This document shows, piece after piece, positions 1-8,199 of a DNA stretch of 40,618 nt (position 1 is its first letter; each line of letters opens with the position of its first letter). The position numbers and the translations under genes were made by a program. The notes beneath the pieces were generated by a model. The model was not told where the DNA came from. It did no database searches and saw only the letters and a program-made list of their open reading frames with translations. The DNA comes from Pseudomonadota bacterium (GTDB lineage: Bacteria; Pseudomonadota; Gammaproteobacteria; Steroidobacterales; Steroidobacteraceae), in contig JAJYAM010000016.1 of assembly GCA_021779535.1 (NCBI GenBank), positions 1 through 40,618 of the forward strand, given 5' to 3'.

Positions 1-476
1 CGCTCACCTTTCGACTGAACGGCACCGAGCGAACCCTCGAGATCGACGATGCGCGCGCGCTGCTGGTCGTGCTGCGCGACGACCTGGGCTTGACCGGCGC
101 GAAAACCGGTTGCGGCGTCGGCTATTGCGCCGCGTGCACGGTGCTGCTCGACGACGCGCCGATCCGCGCCTGCATCACGCCGGTCGGCGCGATCGACGGC
201 CACGCGGTGACCACCGTCGAAGGGCTCGCGAGCGGCGGCGTGCTGCATCCGTTACAGCAGGCGTTCATCGATCACGGTGCGTTCCAGTGCGGATACTGCA
301 CGTCGGGAATGCTGCTCGGAGCGGTCGCGCTGCTGCGGTCGAATCCGCACCCCTCGCGCGAGCAAACGGTGCAGGCGCTCGAAGGGCACCTGTGCCGCTG
401 CGGCGCGCATCAGCGCATCCTCGCGGCGATCGAGTCGGTCGCCGCGCAGGGCGCGGCGGCCGAGGAGGCGCGATGA
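1..476 (+). CDS. [2Fe-2S] subunit of xanthine dehydrogenase-family hydroxylase (isoquinoline 1-oxidoreductase alpha-like), 5' partial
   Basis: Small electron-transfer subunit that carries two [2Fe-2S] clusters and takes electrons from the molybdenum subunit encoded next to it. The frame is open to the window edge, so the start codon lies just outside; 157 residues are visible from base 3. Family members are about 150-160 residues, so little is missing. Counting from the first visible codon, a plant-ferredoxin-type cluster is formed by C37, C42, C45 and C57 (GCGVGYCAAC), and the C-terminal four-helix cluster by C96, C99, C131 and C133 (FQCGYC and LCRC). The stop overlaps the ATG of the next gene (ATGA), so the two are translationally coupled. 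The true substrate (N-heterocycle or aldehyde) cannot be read from this subunit. Confidence 0.9.
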   Translation, partial: LTFRLNGTERTLEIDDARALLVVLRDDLGLTGAKTGCGVGYCAACTVLLDDAPIRACITPVGAIDGHAVTTVEGLASGGVLHPLQQAFIDHGAFQCGYCTSGMLLGAVALLRSNPHPSREQTVQALEGHLCRCGAHQRILAAIESVAAQGAAAEEAR

Positions 477-2593
477 ACGGCGAGCGCGGCGGCGGCGCGG
501 GGTTCAACCGGCGCCGGTTCCTGCAGATCGCGGGCGGCGGCGTCGTGGTCGCGCTGATCGGCCTCGGCGCGCGGTACGCGCTGAAGCGGGAGCGGGAATT
601 CGAGTACCCCGAGGATTTGAACGCCTACCTGCGGATCGGCCGGGACGGCCGCGTGACGGTGTTCTCCGGCAAGATCGAGATGGGCCAGGGCGTGATGACG
701 TCGCTCGCGCAGATGCTCGCCGAGGAACTCGGCGTCGCGGTCGCGACGGTCGACATGGTGATGGGCGACACCCAGGCGTGCCCGCCGGACGCGGGCACGT
801 TCGGTTCCTTGACGACCCGGGTGTTCGGCCCGGCGTTGCGTGAAGCGGGCGCGAAGGCGAGGTCCGCGCTGTTCGGTCTCGCCGCGAGGCGCCTCGGCGT
901 GCCGCGCACCGCTCTCCAGGTGCAGGACGGGGTGGTGTCGGTGATCGGCGCGCCGTCGCGGCACGTGACCTACGCGGATCTCGCGGGCGGCGCGAAGATC
1001 CTGCGCGTCGTCGACCGGCGGGTCGCGCTGCGCACGCCGAACGAATTCACGGTGATCGGCGACCCGGTCGCGCGGCTGGACGGCCCCGCGAAGGTCACCG
1101 GGGCGGCGAAGTACGCCGGCGATCTGCGCCTGCCCGGGATGCTGTACGCCCGGCTGCTGCGGCCGCCGATGCACGGCGCGATCCTGATGCGCATCGACAC
1201 CTCGGCCGCCGCGCGGGTTCCCGGCGCGCGGATCGTGCAGCACCAGGGGATGATCGCGGCGCTGCATGCGGATCCGCAAGCCGCCGAGGTCGCGGTCCAG
1301 GCGATCCGGGCGGACTGGTCGGAGCCCGCGACCACGGTCGACTCGGAGAACATCTTCGCTCACCTGGTCGCGGTCGGCGGCTCACCGGACGAGATCGCGA
1401 AGCACGGCGACGTCGACGCCGCGCGCGCCCGCGCGCCGCATCGGATCCGCTCGGTGTTCCACAAGGGCTACGTCGCCCACGCGCCGATGGAACCGCATGC
1501 CGCGCTCGCCGAGGTCAAGGACGGGCGCGCGACGGTCTGGGCATCGACCCAGACGCCGTTCCCGACCCGCGATCACGTCGCCGAGATGCTCGGGTTGGGG
1601 CGCGACGCGGTGCGCGTGATCACGCCGTTCGTCGGCGGCGGGTTCGGCGGCAAGATCGCGGGTCAACAGGTGCTCGAGGCGGCCCGGCTCGCGCAATTGA
1701 CCGGGCAGCCGGTGATGGTCGAGTGGACGCGCGAGGAGGAGTTCTTCTACGACACGTTCGATCCGGCCGCGGTCGTCGAGGTCGTGTCGGCCGCGGACCC
1801 CTCCGGCCGGATCGCACTGTGGGACTACGCGGTGTTCGGCGCCGGGCCGCGCGGCGCGGCACCGATCTATGCGAGCCCGAACCAGCGGATCGTCGCGGCG
1901 ATGAGCGGCCCGAACATCCACCCGTTCGCGGTCGGTCCGTGGCGCGCGCCGGGCGCGAACATGAACGTGTGGGCGCGCGAGTCGCAAGTCGACCTGATGG
2001 CGGCGGCGCTCGGCCAGGATCCGCTCGAATTCCGCCTGCGCAACGTCGTCGAGCCGCGGCTGCGCCGTGCGCTCGAGGCGGTCGCGGCCGCGTTCGGCTG
2101 GCAGAGCGGACCCGCACCGACCCGTCGCGGCCAAGGCATCGCGTGCAACATCGACGCGGGGACCTGCGTCGCGACCGCGGCCGCGGTCCGGGTGGATGCG
2201 GCGACCGGGCGGGTGATCGTCGACCGGATCGTGTGCGCGCAGGACATGGGCGTCGTCGTGAACCCGGAGGGCGCGAAGATGCAGATCGAAGGCGGGCTCA
2301 CGATGGGCCTCGGTTACACGCTCGCCGAGGAATTGCACTTCATGGGCGGCAACATCCTCGATCGGAACTTCGGTACCTACCGGATTCCGCGGTTCTCCTG
2401 GGTCCCGCGGATCGAGACGATCCTCCTGAAGAACGACGCGCTCGCGCCGCAGGGCGGCGGGGAACCGGCGATCACGACGACCGGCGCCGTGGTCGCGAAC
2501 GCGGTGTTCGACGCGACCGGGGTGCGCTTCTACCGGCTGCCGATGACGCCGGTGCGGGTGAAGGACGCGCTCGCGACGTCCGCTAGAACCTGA
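473..2593 (+). CDS. Molybdopterin-binding subunit of xanthine dehydrogenase family (isoquinoline 1-oxidoreductase beta-like), Tat-exported
   Basis: Catalytic large subunit, 706 residues, predicted to hydroxylate an N-heterocycle or oxidise an aldehyde at a molybdopterin centre. The start at 473 is chosen because it overlaps the upstream stop and gives a twin-arginine signal near residues 12-35 (NRRRFLQIAGG and a hydrophobic stretch); longer upstream reading in this frame is only a shadow. Cofactor-contacting motifs are GKIEMGQGV early on, GGGFGGK at 388-394 and GGGEP near the C terminus, where E664 is the expected catalytic base of this family. A Tat signal on the large subunit is typical of the isoquinoline oxidoreductase branch and implies periplasmic work. 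No cytochrome partner or XdhC-like maturation gene is visible. Its end overlaps the convergent BNR gene by 11 bp. Confidence 0.9.
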   Translation: MNGERGGGAGFNRRRFLQIAGGGVVVALIGLGARYALKREREFEYPEDLNAYLRIGRDGRVTVFSGKIEMGQGVMTSLAQMLAEELGVAVATVDMVMGDTQACPPDAGTFGSLTTRVFGPALREAGAKARSALFGLAARRLGVPRTALQVQDGVVSVIGAPSRHVTYADLAGGAKILRVVDRRVALRTPNEFTVIGDPVARLDGPAKVTGAAKYAGDLRLPGMLYARLLRPPMHGAILMRIDTSAAARVPGARIVQHQGMIAALHADPQAAEVAVQAIRADWSEPATTVDSENIFAHLVAVGGSPDEIAKHGDVDAARARAPHRIRSVFHKGYVAHAPMEPHAALAEVKDGRATVWASTQTPFPTRDHVAEMLGLGRDAVRVITPFVGGGFGGKIAGQQVLEAARLAQLTGQPVMVEWTREEEFFYDTFDPAAVVEVVSAADPSGRIALWDYAVFGAGPRGAAPIYASPNQRIVAAMSGPNIHPFAVGPWRAPGANMNVWARESQVDLMAAALGQDPLEFRLRNVVEPRLRRALEAVAAAFGWQSGPAPTRRGQGIACNIDAGTCVATAAAVRVDAATGRVIVDRIVCAQDMGVVVNPEGAKMQIEGGLTMGLGYTLAEELHFMGGNILDRNFGTYRIPRFSWVPRIETILLKNDALAPQGGGEPAITTTGAVVANAVFDATGVRFYRLPMTPVRVKDALATSART

Positions 2594-5500
2594 TCGGCGC
2601 CGTCCCGGCGTCGCGCAGCGCCGCGTCGATCGCGGCGAGGTCGCTGCCCGAGAGTGTCCGCCACTCGTGATGGAGCCTCGCGAACCGGCCGGCGAGCGCG
2701 GTCGCGGCGCTGCGCTCGGCGACGGTCGGCGCCGCGTCCGCGCGGCCGACGTCGGCGTAGAGCGTGCGCAGGTCCGCGTCGAAGCGCGCGAGCGTGTCGA
2801 TCGGGTGTGCGCGCGACGCGGTGCTCGCGTCGGGTCCGCCTCGAAATACCGCGACGCGCCGCTCGAGGCGGGCCGCCGCCGCGGCGAGCGGCGGCGAGTG
2901 GCCGGTCGCGAGCGCCTTCAGTCGCGTGTCGAGCGTGCGGGCCTTGCGGATCGTCCGCGCCGCGGCGCTCATCATTCCGGCGAGCCGGTTCGAACAGCGG
3001 AATTGCCGGGCGAGATCGGCCGGCGACGCGTGCACGCGCGGATCCATCACGACCGTGAGCGGCGCGGTCGCGCTGCGGTCGCCGACCGTGAGGCGTACGG
3101 TGTAGCGTCCCGGCAGCGCGAGCGGGCCTTGGGGTGTCCGCGGCGTCGCACCGGGCACGGCCGAGATCGGATACGCGCGTCGCCCGGTCACCGGCGGCGG
3201 ATAGCGCAGATCCCAGACCCAGCGGTGCATCCCCGGCGAATTCGGCAACGGCCCCGACCGGGCGACCCAGACCGGCGGGATCAATTCGTGCGCGAGCGTG
3301 GCCGCCGAGGGGCGGACCGGATCGGCGCTCGAGTAGCGGCGGATCGTGTGCCCGTCGCGCTCGATCTCGAGGGTCACCGCCGCGCCGGCCGCACGCGGCC
3401 CGATGGTGTAGTCGATGACCGCGCCGTCCGGCGGGTTGCGGCCGGCCGGCTCGTCCGGCGGCAGCGGGGTGTCGGTGTTGGTATCCCGGCGGATCCGCCA
3501 CGCCCGCGCCGGGCGATACAGATGCGCCCACGCGTGCGCGAACGCCGCCCGCGCCTGACGCAGCGGCGTCACGTCGTCGAGGATCCAGAACGAACGGCCA
3601 TGGGTCGCGACGATCAGATCGTCTCCGTGGATCGCCAGATCGCGCATCGAGGTGTGCGGCAGATTGAGCTGCAGCGGTTGCCAATCGTCGCCGTCGTCGA
3701 ACGACACGTACACGCCGGTCTCGGTGCCCGCATACAGCAGGCCCCGCCGGACCGGATCGGCGATGACCGTGTCGACCGGGCCGCGCGGCGGCAGCCCGCG
3801 CACGATCTTCGACCAGCTTCGCCCGCCGTCGCGGGTGCGGTAGATCATCGGTCGCAGGTCGTCGATCCGCATCCGGCTCACCGACACGACCGCGCCGTCC
3901 GCGGTGAACGGCGACGCGGCGATCCGGGTGACCTTGTTCCACGCATGCACCCCCGGCGGCGTGACCTTGCGCCAGTGCCGTCCGTCGTCGTGGGTGATCC
4001 ACACGGTGCCGTCGTCGGTGCCGGCCCAGATCGTGTTCGGATCGAAGAACGACGGGGCGATCGCGTAGATCGCGCCGCGCTGTTCGGCCGCGCGCGGATG
4101 GGCGTCCGCGAGCGCGCCGACGCTCGCCGGAATGCCCGGATGCGCGCGCGCGAGGTCCGGGCTGATGGTGCGCCAGGACCGGCCGCCGTCGCGCGTCTCG
4201 AACAGCACGCTCGCGCCGTAGTAGAGCCGATGCGGATCGACCGGCGAGAACGCGAGCGGCTCGGTGCGCTCGGCGCGGTAGTGACCGAGCAGCGGAATCG
4301 GCGTGACCTCCTCGACCTGCCCGGTCGACCAGTGGAACTTCGACACGTCGTTGCGACCGGCGCCGTACACGATGTCGGGGTGCAGGGGGTCGGGCACGAC
4401 ATACCCGTATTCGATCGCGCCGACCGGATGCCAGTCGCGGAACGTGATCTCGCCGTCGTTGCCGCGGCTGTCGATGCACACCGAGCCGCTCTCCTGCTGG
4501 CCGCCGCAGACGCGGTACGGGAAGTGCGAGTCGGTGCTGACGTGATAGAGCTGCGCGGTCGGTTGGTTGTACCAGGAACTCCAATGGCGGCCGTGGTCGA
4601 CGCTGACGATCGCGCCTTGATCGCCGACCAGCAGGAGAAGGTTGGGATCGGCCGGGTCGATCCAGAGGTTCTGGTAATCGTCGCCGCCGGGCGCGCCCCG
4701 CAGCGCGATCCAGTGCCGGCCACCGTCGTCGGAACGCATCGTCACGATGCTCGTGCTGTAGACGACGTCGGGGTCGCGCGGGTCCACTGCGAGCACCGGC
4801 AGGTCGCCGCCGCCGATCTTCATCATCGGGCGAGGATCGGTCGTGATCCGCCGCCAGTGCAGTCCGCCGTCGTCGGAGCGATCGAGCCCCATCCCGGCGC
4901 CGGACTCGTAGCCGCTGTGCTCGGTCGTCGAGAATACCGCGTACAGTCGGTTCGGCTCGCTCGGTGCGATCGCGACGTTCACCTGCACGAGGTTGGCGGG
5001 CAGACCCCGGCCGATCTTGTGCCAGGTGTCGCCGCCGTCGGTGGAGCGGTACAGGCCGCCGCCGGCGCCGCCCTCGGCGTTGTGATCCTCCCAGGGCGCC
5101 TGTCGCGCCCGCCACATCGCCGCGTAGACGATCCGGCGGTCCTTGGGATCGATCACGACCTCGGAGCCGCCGGTATCGCGGTCGAGGTACAGAACCTTGT
5201 GCCAGGTCCGGCCACCGTCGAGCGAGCGGAAGATCCCGCGCTCGGTGCTGGGCCCGTACGGGTGCCCGAGCACCGCGGCATACACGCGCTGCGGGTTCCG
5301 CGGATCGACCGCGATCGAGGGAATCTGCTCGCCGTCGTCGAGACCGAGGTGCCGCCAGGTCTTGCCGGCGTCGGTGGATCCGTAGATGCCGTCACCGATC
5401 GAGAGGTCGGGGCGTTGCAGCCCCTCGCCGCTCGCGACGTACACGACGCTCGGATCCGACGGTGCCACCGCGATCGCGCCGATCGACTGGGTCGGTTCGG

Positions 5501-5828
5501 CGTCGAAGATCGGCCGCCAGGTGCGGCCGTCGTCGCGGGATCTCCACACGCCGCCGTCGACGGCGCCGACGTAGAGCACCGCGGGGTCACCGGGGACGCC
5601 GGCGAGCGCCCGTGTCCGCCCGCCGCGGAACGGTCCGATCAGCCGCCAGGCCAGGCCGCTGAACAGGCTCGCGGGCATCGCCGTCCCGGCCGCCGCCGGG
5701 GCGGGCGCCGCGGTGGCGGCGAGCGCCGGGCGGGCGGCGAAGAGTGCGGTCGCGCCGCCGCCCGCGAGGCACGCGACGGCGGCGAGCGCGACCGCGGGAC
5801 GGCGATGAGAGTCGCGGCGCACGGGCAT
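2583..5828 (-). CDS. Secreted BNR/Asp-box beta-propeller protein (VPS10/sialidase-like, 'glycosyl hydrolase' type)
   Basis: A 1081-residue exported protein built of many beta-propeller blades. Residues 1-38 resemble a signal peptide (basic start, long Ala-rich core ending ALA). From about residue 60 onward there are at least ten Asp-box motifs of the form S-x-D-G-G-x-x-W, for example SRDDGRTW at 97-104, STDGGDTW and SDDGGLHW. The last ~300 residues lack Asp boxes and look like a separate beta-rich then helical region. Such proteins are often labelled glycosyl hydrolase, but no catalytic sialidase residues can be assigned, so the function is unknown. The start is ATG 5828, which overlaps the fhs stop (TGATG), so translation is probably coupled to fhs, an unexpected partner for a secreted propeller. 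Confidence 0.85.
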   Translation of the reverse strand: MPVRRDSHRRPAVALAAVACLAGGGATALFAARPALAATAAPAPAAAGTAMPASLFSGLAWRLIGPFRGGRTRALAGVPGDPAVLYVGAVDGGVWRSRDDGRTWRPIFDAEPTQSIGAIAVAPSDPSVVYVASGEGLQRPDLSIGDGIYGSTDAGKTWRHLGLDDGEQIPSIAVDPRNPQRVYAAVLGHPYGPSTERGIFRSLDGGRTWHKVLYLDRDTGGSEVVIDPKDRRIVYAAMWRARQAPWEDHNAEGGAGGGLYRSTDGGDTWHKIGRGLPANLVQVNVAIAPSEPNRLYAVFSTTEHSGYESGAGMGLDRSDDGGLHWRRITTDPRPMMKIGGGDLPVLAVDPRDPDVVYSTSIVTMRSDDGGRHWIALRGAPGGDDYQNLWIDPADPNLLLLVGDQGAIVSVDHGRHWSSWYNQPTAQLYHVSTDSHFPYRVCGGQQESGSVCIDSRGNDGEITFRDWHPVGAIEYGYVVPDPLHPDIVYGAGRNDVSKFHWSTGQVEEVTPIPLLGHYRAERTEPLAFSPVDPHRLYYGASVLFETRDGGRSWRTISPDLARAHPGIPASVGALADAHPRAAEQRGAIYAIAPSFFDPNTIWAGTDDGTVWITHDDGRHWRKVTPPGVHAWNKVTRIAASPFTADGAVVSVSRMRIDDLRPMIYRTRDGGRSWSKIVRGLPPRGPVDTVIADPVRRGLLYAGTETGVYVSFDDGDDWQPLQLNLPHTSMRDLAIHGDDLIVATHGRSFWILDDVTPLRQARAAFAHAWAHLYRPARAWRIRRDTNTDTPLPPDEPAGRNPPDGAVIDYTIGPRAAGAAVTLEIERDGHTIRRYSSADPVRPSAATLAHELIPPVWVARSGPLPNSPGMHRWVWDLRYPPPVTGRRAYPISAVPGATPRTPQGPLALPGRYTVRLTVGDRSATAPLTVVMDPRVHASPADLARQFRCSNRLAGMMSAAARTIRKARTLDTRLKALATGHSPPLAAAAARLERRVAVFRGGPDASTASRAHPIDTLARFDADLRTLYADVGRADAAPTVAERSAATALAGRFARLHHEWRTLSGSDLAAIDAALRDAGTAPIRF

Positions 5829-7501
5829 CAGAACAGGCCGACGACCTTGCCGTCCGGGCCGATGTCGATCTTGTCGGCCGAGGGGACGCGCGGCAGGCCC
5901 GGCATCGTCATGATGTCGCCGCAGATCATCACGATGAACTCGGCGCCGGCGGACAGGCGAACCTCGCGCACCGTGACCACGTGCCCGGTCGGGGCGCCGC
6001 GCAACCTCGGGTCGCTCGAAAAAGAGTACTGCGTCTTGGCGACGCAGATCGGATAGCGGCCGTAGCCCTCCTCCTCGAGACGGCGGATGCGCTCGCGGAC
6101 CTTCGAGTCGGCGTGGACCTCGGAGGCTCCGTAGATCTTGGTCGCGACCGCGGTCATCTTCTCCCAGAGGGTCGCCTCGTCGGGATAGACGAAGCGGAAG
6201 TTCGACGACCCGGACTCGGCCATCTTCACGACGGTCTCGGCGAGATCCTTCGCGCCCTTGCCGCCCTCGGCCCAGTGACGCGCGAGCACGACCGGCGCGC
6301 CGCGCTTCTCGATCGCCTTTCGGAGCAGCGCCACTTCCGCGTCGGTGTCGTTCGCGAAGTGGTTGATCGACACGACACAGGGCAGGCCGTAGTGATTGCG
6401 GACGTTGTCCACGTGCCGCTCGAGGTTCACGAGCCCCGCCGCGAGCGCGTCGAGATTCTCCTTGTTCAATTCCTTCAGGTCCACGCCGCCGTGGTATTTC
6501 AGCGCGCGAATCGTCGCGACGATCACGACCGCGTCCGGCCGCAGCCCGCTCTTGCGGCACTTGATGTCGATGAACTTCTCGGCGCCGAGATCGGCGCCGA
6601 AGCCGGCCTCGGTGACGACGTAATCGGCGAGCTTCAGCGCGGTCTTGGTCGCGATCACCGAGTTGCAGCCGTGGGCGATGTTCGCGAACGGTCCGCCGTG
6701 GATCAGCGCGGGGTTGCCTTCGATCGTCTGCACGAGATTCGGCTTGAGCGCATCCTTCAGCAGCACGGTCATCGCGCCATGGGCGTTCAACTCGCGGGCG
6801 AGCACCGGCTTCTGGGCGCGCGTGTAGGCGACGACGATCTTGCCGAGCCGCGTCTTGAGGTCTTCCAGGTTGTTCGAGAGGCAGAAGATCGCCATCACCT
6901 CGGACGCGACCACGATGTCGAAGCCGTCCTGCCGGGGGAAGCCGTTGCCAGGCCCGCCGAGCGCGATCGCGATCTCGCGCAACGCGCGATCGTTCATGTC
7001 GACGACCCGACGCCAGTGGATCCGGCGCACGTCGATGTCGAGCGCGTTGCCGTGGTAGATGTGGTTGTCGATCAGCGCGGCGAGCAGGTTGTTCGCGAGC
7101 GCGATCGCCGAGAAATCGCCGGTGAAATGCAGGTTGATGTCCTCCATCGGCACGACCTGCGCATAGCCGCCGCCGGCGGCGCCGCCCTTCATCCCGAACA
7201 CCGGGCCGAGCGAGGGCTCGCGGAGGCAGCAGACCGCCTTCTTGCCGATGTAATTGAGTGCGTCGTTGAGCCCGACGGTCGTCGTCGTCTTGCCCTCACC
7301 GGCCGGCGTCGGCGAAATCGCGGTGACCAGGATCAACTTGCCGTTCTTGCGCCCGGACAGGGAATCGGCGAAGTCGAGGCCGATCTTCGCCTTGTAGTGC
7401 CCATACGGCTCGAGCGCCTGATCGGGGATGCCCAGCTTCGCGGCGATCTCTCCGATCCGCTTCAACGTGGTCCGTTGCGCAATCTCGATGTCACTCAGCA
7501 T
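5828..7501 (-). CDS. fhs: Formate--tetrahydrofolate ligase
   Basis: Cytosolic enzyme joining formate to tetrahydrofolate with ATP to give 10-formyl-THF. It has 557 residues, the usual family size. The P-loop TPAGEGKT lies at 65-72, followed by conserved [19 protein letters not shown] and DINLHFTGD, and [10 protein letters not shown] in the middle, all hallmarks of the family. It starts at ATG 7501 with a good AAGGAG box (7510-7515) eight bases upstream; that box includes the last base of the fchA stop codon. It sits between fchA and the BNR gene. With fchA it converts formate to 5,10-methenyl-THF; the dehydrogenase (FolD or MtdA) for the next step is not in this window. Also called ftfL in methylotrophs. 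Confidence 0.97.
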   Translation of the reverse strand: MLSDIEIAQRTTLKRIGEIAAKLGIPDQALEPYGHYKAKIGLDFADSLSGRKNGKLILVTAISPTPAGEGKTTTTVGLNDALNYIGKKAVCCLREPSLGPVFGMKGGAAGGGYAQVVPMEDINLHFTGDFSAIALANNLLAALIDNHIYHGNALDIDVRRIHWRRVVDMNDRALREIAIALGGPGNGFPRQDGFDIVVASEVMAIFCLSNNLEDLKTRLGKIVVAYTRAQKPVLARELNAHGAMTVLLKDALKPNLVQTIEGNPALIHGGPFANIAHGCNSVIATKTALKLADYVVTEAGFGADLGAEKFIDIKCRKSGLRPDAVVIVATIRALKYHGGVDLKELNKENLDALAAGLVNLERHVDNVRNHYGLPCVVSINHFANDTDAEVALLRKAIEKRGAPVVLARHWAEGGKGAKDLAETVVKMAESGSSNFRFVYPDEATLWEKMTAVATKIYGASEVHADSKVRERIRRLEEEGYGRYPICVAKTQYSFSSDPRLRGAPTGHVVTVREVRLSAGAEFIVMICGDIMTMPGLPRVPSADKIDIGPDGKVVGLF

Positions 7502-7509
7502 TCGTCACT

Positions 7510-7515
7510 CTCCTT
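7510..7515 (-). promoter_or_regulatory. Ribosome binding site of fhs overlapping the fchA stop
   Basis: On the minus strand AAGGAG lies eight bases before the fhs ATG. Its first A is also the last base of the fchA TGA stop, so ribosomes ending fchA sit on the fhs initiation site. This supports coupled translation. Confidence 0.75.
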
Positions 7516-8114
7516 CAGGGTGCCAGTCGTTCGGAAACCGTTCGTAGCGCGGACTCGGCGAGCGGCAGGCCTTCGGCCAGCATCGCGGAGGCGGCTTCGC
7601 GCAGGCGCGCGGCGTGGGCCGCGTCGCGCAGCCCGTGCGAATTCGCGGAGACGTTGGCCGTGCAGATCCGCAGCGCCGATTGCAGCGCGATCACGCCGGC
7701 CGCGGCGTCGCCGGCGACGTTGCGGTGGCAGGCGTCGATGCAGCGCCGCGCCTGCCGCAGGCCGTCGAGGCAGGCCGCCGCGCAATCCAGCGGCGCTTGG
7801 ATCGCGCCGAGCATCGCCGCGTCGATCGTGTCGGTGCGGCCGGGGTCGCCCGACGGGAGCCGGTACGCGTCGATCAGGCGCCGGACCGCCGCGCCGTCGA
7901 TGTCCACGAAATCGGCGATGCGCGTCCGCAGCGCCTCGCAAGCCGCGAGCCGGGCCTCCAGGTCCGCGCGCAGCGTCGCGTCGATGCGCTTCGCGAGCGT
8001 GTGCCGCAGCGCCATCGACTGCAGCGCGACGCCCATCGCACCGCTCGCGGCGGCAACGGCTCCGCCGCCCGGCGCGGGGTCCCCGTTCGCCAGGCGATCG
8101 AGAAGGGTTCGCAT
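7515..8114 (-). CDS. fchA: Methenyltetrahydrofolate cyclohydrolase, cyclodeaminase/cyclohydrolase family
   Basis: A 199-residue protein of the formiminotransferase-cyclodeaminase C-terminal family. The N-terminal motif PAPGGGAVAA at about 14-22 and the all-helical, Ala-rich remainder are characteristic. Members act as methenyl-THF cyclohydrolase (FchA/Fch) or formimino-THF cyclodeaminase. The position directly upstream of fhs, with only 13 bases between them, favours the cyclohydrolase role, moving one-carbon units between 10-formyl- and methenyl-THF. A GGAG box lies eight bases before ATG 8114. The 85-bp gap upstream contains a strong hairpin just after the RND pump gene, so this is likely the first gene of a fchA-fhs-BNR unit, though readthrough from the pump operon is possible. 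Confidence 0.88.
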   Translation of the reverse strand: MRTLLDRLANGDPAPGGGAVAAASGAMGVALQSMALRHTLAKRIDATLRADLEARLAACEALRTRIADFVDIDGAAVRRLIDAYRLPSGDPGRTDTIDAAMLGAIQAPLDCAAACLDGLRQARRCIDACHRNVAGDAAAGVIALQSALRICTANVSANSHGLRDAAHAARLREAASAMLAEGLPLAESALRTVSERLAP

Positions 8115-8159
8115 TCGGTGATCTCCAAGCCCCCGGAATCAAGCCGGCTATCGTATCAA

Positions 8160-8185
8160 GCGGCCCGGGGGTCTGTCCGGGCCGC
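8160..8185 (-). terminator. GC-rich hairpin after the RND pump gene, no T-tract
   Basis: Perfect 9-bp inverted repeat GCGGCCCGG / CCGGGCCGC with an 8-base loop, 14 bases past the pump gene stop on the minus strand. The following bases (TTGATACG) are not a T-run, so it is a hairpin terminator of non-classical type or an mRNA-stabilising stem. It separates the pump operon from fchA. Confidence 0.5.
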
Positions 8186-8199
8186 GTGCGCGCCGGACG

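Noticed and set aside
2667-6056. Very long open frame on the plus strand opposite the BNR gene
   Set aside because: It is Arg/Ala/Asp-rich with no recognisable motif and mirrors the codons of the real gene on the other strand; long antisense frames are expected in DNA this GC-rich.
7502-8199. Folate riboswitch-like leader before fchA
   Set aside because: The gap is only 85 bp, half of it taken by a terminator-like hairpin, and no THF-riboswitch pattern is visible.
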